A stretch of DNA of 12,577 nucleotides, taken from a bacterium (lineage in GTDB: Bacteria; SZUA-79; Acidulodesulfobacterales; Acidulodesulfobacteraceae). A model generated the notes under the pieces. That model did not search any database and had not been told where the DNA came from. It saw nothing but the letters and a program-made list of their open reading frames with translations. How positions within the stretch are numbered: position 1 is the first letter of the stretch; the number at the start of each line of letters is the position of its first letter. Location: positions 1 through 12,577 of the forward strand of contig JAJYYR010000016.1 of NCBI GenBank assembly GCA_021800805.1. The letters are read 5' to 3'. Positions 7,098 to 12,577 of the stretch are shown here, one piece after another. Both the position numbers and the translations under genes were made by a program.

Positions 7098-7472
7098 TTT
7101 AACTTTCCTCCCCCCGTCTCATTTTTCAAACTTCTTAATATCTTGAGTCTGCGAATATTATCCAAAATCAAATTAAAATATTAAAATAAACCATAATGAA
7201 ATTAATTAAAACTCGTTAATTATGCTTAAATATTAATTGCTTAAACATTTATTATATACTTATTGTTTAATATACCACAAAATTCTAATTTTTTATATAA
7301 AATTACTTTACGCCTTTTTCATTTTTTTAATTAACGTGATTATATTTAAAAAATAATCCTTACATTTTTATATTATTTATAATATATTAATTATTCATTT
7401 ACATTGCCGCACTATAATCGTTTATAATAAAAGTATAAAAGTTATATATAATTTTATTCGGTTATATAAGCT
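7098..7472. other. AT-rich intergenic region between two divergent genes
   Basis: These 375 bases contain no convincing gene. They must carry the promoters of the outer membrane protein gene (leftward) and of the response regulator operon (rightward). The only clear translation signal is GGGGGAGG at the left end for the outer membrane protein. Near the right end TATAAT occurs at 7413-7418 and 7423-7428, and TTTACA stands at 7398-7403 (19-base spacing to the second), a plausible but weak promoter for the regulator. Several TTAATTA-type short repeats (about 7200-7235) could be OmpR-family binding sites; with this base composition I cannot separate them from chance. Confidence 0.5.
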
Positions 7473-8144
7473 ATGATAAAAGCCGTAATGATAGAGGACG
7501 ATAAAGAAATTGCCGAACTTTTAAAAGAATATCTGCATCGCTTTAATATTGACTTGACAAATTTTGAAAACGCGGAAGAAGGGCTTAAAGTCCTTAATGA
7601 AAAAGACCGCGAATTTGACATTTTGATATTAGATCTTACCTTGCCCGACATTGACGGCTTAGAAATTTGCAAAACAGTTTCGCGCTCAATCAATATCCCC
7701 ATAATAATATCATCTGCAAGAGGAGATTATTCCGATATAGTGACCGGCCTTGAAATCGGCGCAGACGATTACGTCGCAAAGCCTTATAATCCGCGCGAAC
7801 TTGTAGCAAGAATAAGGTCGCTTATAAGAAGAAAAACCGGACAAAAATCCATACCGAAACCTTTTGAAATAGACGAAACTAAAATGATTATAAAAAAAGA
7901 CGGCGAAACCATAGATTTAACGTCCGCCGAATACGAACTTTTTCTTACTTTGTATAAAAACAAGGGCAACGTAATTACCCGCGACTTTATACTTGAAAAT
8001 ATAAAAACTATGAGTTATGAAAGCATCGACCGAAGCGTGGACGTCTTAATAGGAAGAATAAGAAAGAAAATAGGCGACGACCCTAAAAATCCAAAATATA
8101 TTAAATCTATAAGGGGTTATGGCTATAAATTTTATGAAAATTAA
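7473..8144 (+). CDS. OmpR/PhoB-family response regulator
   Basis: This is a two-component DNA-binding regulator of standard length (223 aa). The receiver domain (about 1-115) has the acidic pair EDD (8-10), phospho-acceptor D54 in ILDLTLPDIDG, switch Ser81 in IIISSARG and conserved Lys103 in VAKPYNP. The C-terminal winged-helix domain (about 130-223) has TSAEYELFLTLYKNKG, the recognition-helix region SYESIDRSVDVLIGRIRKKIG and the wing KSIRGYGYKF. No strong Shine-Dalgarno precedes the ATG at 7473; an internal ATG at residue 6 would leave too little of the first beta strand, so the first ATG is preferred. It overlaps the kinase gene by 26 bases, so the two are co-translated partners. Likely targets are the divergent outer membrane protein gene and the nearby LTxxQ protein gene, by proximity only. 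Confidence 0.95.
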   Translation: MIKAVMIEDDKEIAELLKEYLHRFNIDLTNFENAEEGLKVLNEKDREFDILILDLTLPDIDGLEICKTVSRSINIPIIISSARGDYSDIVTGLEIGADDYVAKPYNPRELVARIRSLIRRKTGQKSIPKPFEIDETKMIIKKDGETIDLTSAEYELFLTLYKNKGNVITRDFILENIKTMSYESIDRSVDVLIGRIRKKIGDDPKNPKYIKSIRGYGYKFYEN

Positions 8145-9381
8145 CAGGCATTCGGTATTGTTTAAAATCAACGTCGTCTTTATTTTAATTTTCGTCATAC
8201 TTCTGTTCTTTTATTTTTCGGCTTATAGAATTATTAACCGCATCGAAACTTTTCATTTTATAAAAAAAGTGATATTTTTGGCAAAGAAAAATAAATTGAC
8301 CGACGAAAATTTTTTAGAAATAAGTTTAATAAAAAATAGAAAAGACATCTTAAAAATTTTAAAGGGGGGTAAATATTTATTAAAAAGAAACCCGCCCCGC
8401 GTTAGCTATATATTATCTTTATTAATATATAAAGGAAACGAATACATATATTTAAAATCAAAAATAGGAAAATCCGATTTTTTATTAGAAAGACGACCAA
8501 AAGCTTACGGCAGGCTGGAAATTTTAACGGCGGCATGGCTGGGATTAGATTTTGTTCTTATCCTTCTCTATTTAAGCATATACCGCTCTATAAACCCTCT
8601 CGGTAAGCTCAGGAATAAAATAGAGGAATTTAAAAACGGCAACATCGACGTAAATTTAGACGGATATATCGATAGAAAAGATGAAATCGGTTACGTTGCA
8701 AAAGAACTTAAGGGTGCCATAGATAACGTTAAAAAAACTATTAATACGAGGACGTGGTTTATAAGAAATATTGCCCATGAATTAAAAACGCCGATTACTA
8801 AAGGAAAAATTGCGTTAGAGCTTTTAAAAGACGAAGACGAAAACAGAAAAAAAGTATTCGCCGATATTTTTATTAGATTAGAAACGCTTATAAACGAGCT
8901 TTTTTCTTCGGAAAAAATTGCCGCAGGAAACAAAGAAATAAATTTAACTTCATTTAATTTTCAGGATGCTATAAACAGGGCTAAGGAACTCCTCTTAGTA
9001 AAACAAGACGAAAATATAGAGATAATGTTAGACGTAGAATACGCCGTTAAAGCAGACTTCGACCTGCTAAGTATTGCAGTTAAAAATCTAATAGAAAACG
9101 GTATTAAATTTAGCGATAACAAAAAAGTAACCGTCGAGATAAAAAACGGCATTTTAAGTTTTACAAATACCGGAAATAAACCGTCTATCCCGGAAGAAGC
9201 AATATTCGAACCGTTTTTAAAAGATACCAATATAAAAAATAAAGACGGATTCGGTCTAGGACTTTATATAACGAAACAGATACTCGAAAAACACGGGTTA
9301 AAAATTAAGTATGAATACTTAAAAGGAGAGAATGTTTTTTCTATCGACTTACATAAAATAATATACGTCAAAACTTTATAA
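8119..9381 (+). CDS. Membrane sensor histidine kinase, ArsS/CpxA-like
   Basis: This 420-aa kinase is the partner of the overlapping regulator. It has TM1 at about 16-36, a short Lys-rich extracytoplasmic sensor (about 37-132), TM2 at about 135-156, and a HAMP linker (about 157-210). The dimerisation domain contains RNIAHELKTPITKGK with phospho-acceptor His220. The ATPase domain has the N box NLIENGIKFSD (323-333), an F box at EPFL (364-367) and the G2 box GFGLGLYITKQI (377-388). The G1 box is unusual: the expected DxGxG is replaced by NTGNK (350-354). The ELKTPITKGK form of the H box recalls the epsilonproteobacterial ArsS family, which senses acid; sensing here is not shown. A start at residue 6 (8134) would shorten the overlap with the regulator to 11 bases. 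A strong terminator lies 23 bases after the stop. Confidence 0.93.
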   Translation: MAINFMKINRHSVLFKINVVFILIFVILLFFYFSAYRIINRIETFHFIKKVIFLAKKNKLTDENFLEISLIKNRKDILKILKGGKYLLKRNPPRVSYILSLLIYKGNEYIYLKSKIGKSDFLLERRPKAYGRLEILTAAWLGLDFVLILLYLSIYRSINPLGKLRNKIEEFKNGNIDVNLDGYIDRKDEIGYVAKELKGAIDNVKKTINTRTWFIRNIAHELKTPITKGKIALELLKDEDENRKKVFADIFIRLETLINELFSSEKIAAGNKEINLTSFNFQDAINRAKELLLVKQDENIEIMLDVEYAVKADFDLLSIAVKNLIENGIKFSDNKKVTVEIKNGILSFTNTGNKPSIPEEAIFEPFLKDTNIKNKDGFGLGLYITKQILEKHGLKIKYEYLKGENVFSIDLHKIIYVKTL

Positions 9382-9404
9382 AACCTGAAACTTTAAAGAT
9401 TTAA

Positions 9405-9439
9405 GGCGGCGATAAATTAGATTATGCTTTATCGCCGCC
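9405..9439. terminator. Bidirectional hairpin terminator
   Basis: GGCGGCGATAAA (9405-9416) and TTTATCGCCGCC (9428-9439) form a perfect 12-base stem with an 11-base loop. A T-rich tail follows on the plus strand (GTTTTAGTTTA), and on the minus strand the stem is followed by TTAAATCTTT. It lies between the convergent kinase and LTxxQ protein genes, so it can end both transcripts. Confidence 0.92.
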
Positions 9440-9447
9440 GTTTTAGT

Positions 9448-9987
9448 TTATTTAGCTAAATTTTCCTGCATCTTTTTCATCATATCGATTTTTTCGTTAA
9501 GCATTTTTTTCATAAATTCTAAATGTTTTATTCTGTTTTTTATTCTGTTTTTAATTAAATTGATAAATCTGTTTCTCTGCGCCGGAGTTAAGATATTAAA
9601 AAACTTAGAAATAAAATCCGCCTTAATTTCCGCCTTACTTTTTACATTATTCGTTAAATCGGAAACAAAAACGCTTTTATTAAAAGTTCCCGATTTTAAA
9701 GCGTTAAGCATCGGATTCCTTAAATTTCCCTTATTTTCCATTAAAGCCTTAAATTTTTCTTTTTTGGCGATAATAATCTGCCTTACCTGTTTTTTAGTCA
9801 GTCGTAGTTTTCTTTTAAGCATAAAGACGTTGAATGAACATTTTCGATTCCTCATAAATTTATGCTTCATAAAATTAGAATCGCCTCGTCCCATTGCAAA
9901 CGCGTATGTTCCCGTGAACATGGTTAGCGCCGAAAATAAGAGTAAAAAAACCGCAAGGCTCTTAACTTTAAAATAATTTTTCTTCAT
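9448..9987 (-). CDS. Periplasmic LTxxQ (Spy/CpxP-like) protein
   Basis: This 179-aa exported protein has a signal peptide (residues about 1-31, cleavage after AFA). Two motifs of the family are visible: LRLTKKQVRQI (about 61-71) and ILTPAQRNRFINLIK (about 132-146). The rest is predicted helical and very rich in Lys, Arg and Met, with a basic, Met-rich C-terminus (about 147-177). Family members act as periplasmic chaperones (Spy), as feedback inhibitors of a sensor kinase (CpxP) or as metal-binding proteins (CnrX/ZraP-like). Its position convergent to a CpxA/ArsS-like kinase suggests one envelope-stress circuit. The start is well supported by AAGGAG about 6 bases before the ATG. A minus-strand TATAAT stands at 10043-10048, giving a leader of about 50 bases, without a clear -35. 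Confidence 0.82.
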   Translation of the reverse strand: MKKNYFKVKSLAVFLLLFSALTMFTGTYAFAMGRGDSNFMKHKFMRNRKCSFNVFMLKRKLRLTKKQVRQIIIAKKEKFKALMENKGNLRNPMLNALKSGTFNKSVFVSDLTNNVKSKAEIKADFISKFFNILTPAQRNRFINLIKNRIKNRIKHLEFMKKMLNEKIDMMKKMQENLAK

Positions 9988-10069
9988 AAAATTCTCCTTT
10001 AATTAATGTTAAATTTATTAATTAATATTTACTTATTTTTAAATTATAGCTTATTTCATTAAACGCATT

Positions 10070-10109
10070 ATAAACCTTTTATTAACGGTTTTATTGATTA
10101 AAGGTTTAT
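10070..10109. repeat. Inverted repeat upstream of the Spy-like gene
   Basis: ATAAACCTTT (10070-10079) and AAAGGTTTAT (10100-10109) are perfect 10-base inverted complements around a 20-base loop. The pair sits 83-122 bases upstream of the Spy-like start and just beyond its putative -10 box, where an activator site could lie, and could equally be a weak hairpin ending the decayed toxin-antitoxin transcript. The remaining 9988-10192 spacer shows no gene. Confidence 0.5.
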
Positions 10110-10192
10110 GTCTTTCGTAAAATCATCGATAAGCCGCGGGCGGAAAACCAATCGTTTTTTATTAAAAAATCGGAGAATAATCGTAATTTTTT

Positions 10193-10387
10193 TTAATGTT
10201 TTTCAACAATTTTAAATATTTTTTCGATGCCGGAATAAAAACTGTGCAGATTTAATGCAACGCTATCGAAATATAGGCCGTCGTTATTATCTACGGTTTT
10301 TTTCAAGCGCTTTCAGCTCTCTTTGCGGTGATGGATATTTCTTTAATTCTTCCATAATTCTGGCGATAAAATAATGCCGGTATTCAT
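10193..10387 (-). pseudogene. HepT-like toxin remnant, frameshifted and truncated
   Basis: The minus strand starts with ATG at 10387 in a TATGA overlap with the nucleotidyltransferase stop, as expected of an MNT-HepT pair. Three frames are then needed: MNTGIILSPELWKN-stop, then MEELKKYPSPQRELKALEKN-stop, and last DGLYFDSVALNLHSFYSGIE followed by KIFKIVEKH-stop. The third segment is the most recognisable: DSVALNLHSFYSG is characteristic of HepT-like (HEPN-related) proteins. The frame ends at 10193, before the region where the RNase RX4-6H motif would lie, so the toxin cannot be functional. Intact family members are usually about 110-150 aa. It shows that a complete MNT-HepT module once stood here. 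Confidence 0.75.
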
Positions 10388-10671
10388 AAAATTATAATAA
10401 TCGCCTTAAAGGTGCTTATGCCTTCCCTTAAAATGGACGTCCGCACGGCTTTGCTGCAGTCCTTAAAGTCCACCAAATCCACCGTCCATTTACCGGAATA
10501 ACCATCGGCGTAAGCCGCCGCTTTATAAAAAATATTATCGGGTATGCCCCATGCCGCAATATATATGTCGGATTTCTTAGTCATTTTATTTCTTGCAATA
10601 GAACCGAACAACACTACTTTTTCGGCGTTAAACTTTGTAATTAATCCCCCTGCCGATAGCTTTTGCGGCAA
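10384..10671 (-). pseudogene. MNT-type nucleotidyltransferase (HepT antitoxin) remnant
   Basis: MNT (MntA-like) antitoxins inactivate HepT by AMPylation. The 95-aa frame reads LPQKLSAGGLITKFNAEKVV then LFGSIARNKMTKKSDIYIAA, matching the nucleotidyltransferase GSx(9-12)DxD motif. However, the second metal-binding Asp is replaced by Tyr (S34-D35-I36-Y37), while the third acidic position is kept in WTVDLVD (D65). WGIPDNIFYK and REGI are also family-like. The only available start is a TTG directly after an in-frame TGA, and the typical N-terminus looks shortened. The stop overlaps the HepT remnant start. A damaged active site, a doubtful start and a dead partner together argue for decay, although a short protein could still be made. 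Confidence 0.72.
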
Positions 10672-10751
10672 TCAAAGCATCTTCCGTTTCGGAACGCGAT
10701 AAAATTGCCGTCTTCTTCGCTCCGATATATTACGATTTCGTATTTAGACAT
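10641..10751 (-). pseudogene. Truncated HicB-like antitoxin fragment
   Basis: A 36-codon frame starts at ATG 10751 with a fair Shine-Dalgarno (AGGAAA about 6 bases upstream). It begins MSKYEIVIYRSEEDGNFIA, which resembles the N-terminal strand region of HicB-family antitoxins (a pattern like YEIIIYWSEEDGAFIAEVPELPGC). The expected continuation is missing and the frame runs into FRNGRCFDCRKSY before stopping. A second frame nearby reads SETEDALIAAKAI, suggesting a deletion or frameshift. The 3' end overlaps the nucleotidyltransferase start. No HicA-like mRNA interferase was found beside it. It was too short to carry the HicB fold or DNA-binding domain, so it is a relic. Confidence 0.6.
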
Positions 10752-10939
10752 TACAATTTCCTAAAGCTTTAATTTATATTTTAAAATATGGTTTTTTCTT
10801 TGCTCGTGATTAACGTTTTATTACATATTAATTGTTATAACATAAATTACGGAAAATATTTGCTATTAATATTAAAGTGATTTATTGTTTATTCCGAAAG
10901 GTTGCACTATATTTGATAAATATAAAAAATAAGAACTAT
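10752..10939. other. AT-rich spacer between decayed genes
   Basis: No gene or convincing promoter was found in these 188 bases between the SIR2-like stop and the HicB-like start. A small palindrome, ATATTTGATAAATAT at 10910-10924, follows the SIR2-like stop but lacks a T-tract, so it is not called a terminator. Confidence 0.4.
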
Positions 10940-11930
10940 TTATTTGCCGTTTAGACTGAAATTTACTATATCTCCAACACTCGTTCTACTGAGAATGTTC
11001 GGGAAGCCCATAAAGTTAAATCTAATATTATTATCGACTTTAAATTTTTTGCGCAGATTATCTAATGACCCGAGAAACGTTTTGTAGCCCTTGGCGGCAT
11101 TGCCGTCTTTATCATCATTTCTATTTTCATGATATTTGCGTTCGAAATAGTTGTCCACTTCTTTAAATCCGTACCATGTTTTTCTATTGAGTTCAGGGTC
11201 GGTATTAAATCCGACGTAGGAAAGTTTCATATCCTTATAACCGTCTTTTCTTACCTTCATCGTTTCTAAAAAGGTGTTTTCGATTATGTCATCGAGAGGA
11301 AAAGAATAGCCCAGCGCAACTATGTGTTCGGTTTCGCCGAAAGTGTTTCCATAATCGTAATAAATCTTGGAAACTGCCGGATGTTGAGGAAATTTAATAA
11401 CGGATTGTATCTCCATGAAAGAATGGTTGAAATACAAGTTGTGTCCGCAGAAAGGGCAGTCCAATTCATCGGGTTTGCCCGCTTCGTATTTATCTTTCAG
11501 ATATTCGTGTTTGCATGCCAGATCCATATCGTATTCCGAAGGAATAGGGTCGGAAATAAAAAGTTCGTGCAAACTGTTTAAATTAAATTCGCCGAATTTT
11601 ATGGCAAGATACATAAAGGGATTCTGGCATCTCGGACATATTCTTAAATTTATAAAACCGTGCGGACCGAATAATTTTACTATCTTTATAACTACTCTGG
11701 ATAATTTGTCGTTATTGTATTTTTCGTTGGGCACATAAGACTCTTTAGTCATTCCGTTAATAAAGGATACGTCGCTTTCCGAAGGCGTAAAACCTATTGT
11801 TTTATTATTCGATTTTTTTTGTAATAAATTTGTCGCCCCTATAGGCATCCCGAAATCTATATACATTCTTTTTTGAATAATAGAATTTGGATAAATGATT
11901 TGATTTAATAATGCTTTATTTAAGCGTTGA
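10940..11930 (-). pseudogene. SIR2-like protein, 5' half removed by an IS21 element
   Basis: The frame has 308 codons from ATG 11866, but it stays open for 21 more codons upstream (QRLNKALLNQIIYPNSIIQKR) and meets a stop only inside the IS21 terminus, so the ATG is probably internal. Visible SIR2 features are KLFGPHGFINLRICPRC (64-80, in place of the family's KLHGS-NW and first zinc-ribbon Cys pair, with H69 near the catalytic His position), CPFCG (137-141, second Cys pair) and HIVALGYSFPLDD (181-193). The N-terminal NAD-binding Gly-rich loop and its Asn/Asp residues are absent. The family includes deacetylases and NAD-depleting defence effectors; the long C-terminal extension (about 200-308) and the toxin-antitoxin neighbours suggest a defence type, which is inference. 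Without its NAD site it is not expected to be active. Confidence 0.8.
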
Positions 11931-11937
11931 TGTCAAC

Positions 11938-11982
11938 GGCAATCTAAAAGTGCACCACATCGGCGGAGTAAAAATACACCAG
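11938..11982. repeat. IS21-type terminal repeats
   Basis: Two related 21-base units stand in direct orientation: 11938-11958 (GGCAATCTAAAAGTGCACCA plus C) and 11962-11982 (GGCGGAGTAAAAATACACCA plus G). They share 14 of 21 positions. Such multiple terminal repeats are the transposase-binding sites of IS21-family elements. A palindrome, CGTTGATGTCAACG (11925-11938), spans the boundary with the SIR2-like remnant. Confidence 0.75.
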
Positions 11983-11999
11983 TAAGTTAATTTAAAATA

Positions 12000-12415
12000 G
12001 CTAAATTATCATATCCGTTTTAAAGCTTTTTAATAACCCTAGTTGCAATATAATATATTTTAGCAACCAAGGTATCTCTAGTCTAACTTTGCGTAGAAAT
12101 AGGTTATTATCTTCCCCAATATTATAGCGCAAATCGAAATAATAACGATATAGTACAGCTTGCAAGGCTGCGAGCGGTGACTAACAAGCACTGAGGATAA
12201 GGGATATAGGAAAGCAATGTACTCTCATTCCGTTCCCCAACCAAAACGTAGTTTGCTCGAAACACCTCGGACATTGCACATGTGGCCGGTTAAGGAGCGG
12301 GAGAATTGCCTCCATTAAATTTTCCAAAATGGCGCGCGCTGAAAAGGGCAATCAAAAAGGTGCCCACCCCAATGGCAAAAACATCCGGGGCTGAATGTAG
12401 ATCGAAAGTCCCAAT
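12000..12415. other. Unidentified insert of foreign base composition within the IS21 remnant
   Basis: This block replaces the missing istA/istB body. By hand count 12181-12420 is about 48% G+C, whereas 12001-12060 is about 22%. It has several possible stems: GTTGC/GCAAC around 12042-12066, GTTATTAT/ATAATAAC around 12103-12157, and GCAATGT (about 12214-12220) with ACATTGC (12271-12277). A 50-codon minus-strand frame (12122-12274, MSEVFRANYVLVGERNESTL and onward) is open but has no recognisable domain. The mix of stems and the text around 12160-12230 recall a structured RNA such as the 5' half of a group II intron, but no domain V or reverse transcriptase is visible. Its identity is unknown. 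Confidence 0.4.
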
Positions 12416-12571
12416 ATTGACACCGGATGATTTAAAGCGGTTTACGTAGAAGCTTACGGTGGAAATAGAAATATTGCAGGATGAAGCAATATTTCTTACG
12501 CTAAGGTTTAGGTTGAATAATCGAATAATTTCTCTTATTGTTTTCACGGTCAGTCTCCTTTTTCGTTTCAT
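12290..12571 (-). pseudogene. istA: IstA transposase N-terminal fragment (IS21 family)
   Basis: The first 52 residues are IstA-like: MKRKRRLTVKTIREIIRLF, then a helix-turn-helix, SVRNIASSCNISISTVSFYV (about 24-43), then NRFKSSGVN. The HTH binds the terminal repeats in intact transposases. From about 12415 leftward the frame continues as IGTFDLHSAPDVFAIGVG and further non-IstA sequence to a stop at 12290, so the DDE catalytic core is absent. An alternative start is GTG at 12547, which has AAAAGGAG at good spacing and would begin VKTIREI; the ATG at 12571 is 6 bases from the window edge and its upstream signal cannot be judged. Confidence 0.78.
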
Positions 12572-12577
12572 TTAACT

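Larger units (their letters stand above)
11931..12577 (-). mobile_element. IS21-family element remnant, internally deleted, partial at right edge
   Basis: The left boundary at 11931 begins TGTCAACGGC and carries repeated motifs ending in CACCA, a pattern seen at the ends of IS21-family elements. The istA start lies at the right edge on the minus strand, so 11931 would be the istB-side end. Only about 52 codons of istA remain; the rest of istA and all of istB, about 2 kb in a full element, are missing. In their place is about 420 bases of unrelated sequence. The other terminus and the target duplication lie beyond the window. The element can no longer transpose by itself. Its insertion cut the SIR2-like gene. 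Confidence 0.75.

Noticed and set aside
9560..9976. A 138-codon plus-strand frame
   Set aside because: Antisense to the Spy-like gene, which has a signal peptide, LTxxQ motifs and a strong Shine-Dalgarno sequence.
10193..10751. A working MNT-HepT or HicAB toxin-antitoxin system
   Set aside because: The HepT frame is broken twice and truncated, the DxD motif is changed and HicB is cut short with no HicA nearby.
11324..11738. Two plus-strand frames opposite the SIR2-like remnant
   Set aside because: No recognisable domain, and the minus frame has clear SIR2 zinc-ribbon and GYSFPLDD motifs.
12122..12274. A 50-codon minus-strand frame inside the IS21 remnant
   Set aside because: It lacks a Shine-Dalgarno sequence and any known motif, and lies in a block with possible RNA structure; not called as a gene.
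12070..12300. Group II intron as the identity of the G+C-richer block
   Set aside because: Some stems and sequence style are reminiscent, but no GTGYG 5' end, domain V or reverse transcriptase could be found, so it is kept only as a possibility.

Overview
The window is AT-rich and looks like a Gram-negative bacterium: there is an outer-membrane beta-barrel protein ending in phenylalanine, an exported LTxxQ (Spy/CpxP-like) protein and several N-terminal export signals. A TreT-type trehalose synthase beside a DUF5752 protein suggests a deep-branching Desulfobacterota-like lineage or a similar group from an extreme or stressed habitat. An acidophilic sulfur/iron deltaproteobacterium would fit, but that placement is inference; no rRNA or universal marker lies in the window.

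Left part (1-6178), osmotic/trehalose block. A partial exported or membrane-anchored Cys-rich protein runs off the left edge. A nested palindromic element (413-582) separates it from a four-gene minus-strand run transcribed otsA -> MscS-type channel -> DUF5752 protein -> treT. otsB is divergent from otsA across a 129-base AT-rich spacer. Together these encode two independent routes to trehalose (OtsA/OtsB from UDP-glucose and glucose-6-phosphate; TreT from NDP-glucose and glucose) and a tension-gated channel that would release solutes on down-shock. This reads as a coherent osmotic stress module.

Middle part (6234-9987), envelope sensing. A beta-barrel protein on the minus strand carries an in-frame copy of the same short repeat seen at 524-551, placed in the n-region of its signal peptide. 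Divergent from it is an OmpR-type response regulator overlapping an HK resembling the ArsS/CpxA type. A strong bidirectional hairpin terminator separates the kinase from a convergent Spy/CpxP-like periplasmic protein. The arrangement suggests an envelope- or acid/metal-stress circuit.

Right part (9988-12577), decayed accessory DNA. In minus-strand order from the right edge there are: an IS21-family remnant (istA N-terminus, an unrelated G+C-richer block, and the element's far terminus), a SIR2-like gene whose 5' half is cut off exactly at the IS21 end, a truncated HicB-like antitoxin, a nucleotidyltransferase with a damaged active site and a frameshifted HepT-like toxin. This is a graveyard of toxin-antitoxin and probable defence genes, not a working system. 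No tRNA, rRNA or CRISPR array was seen.
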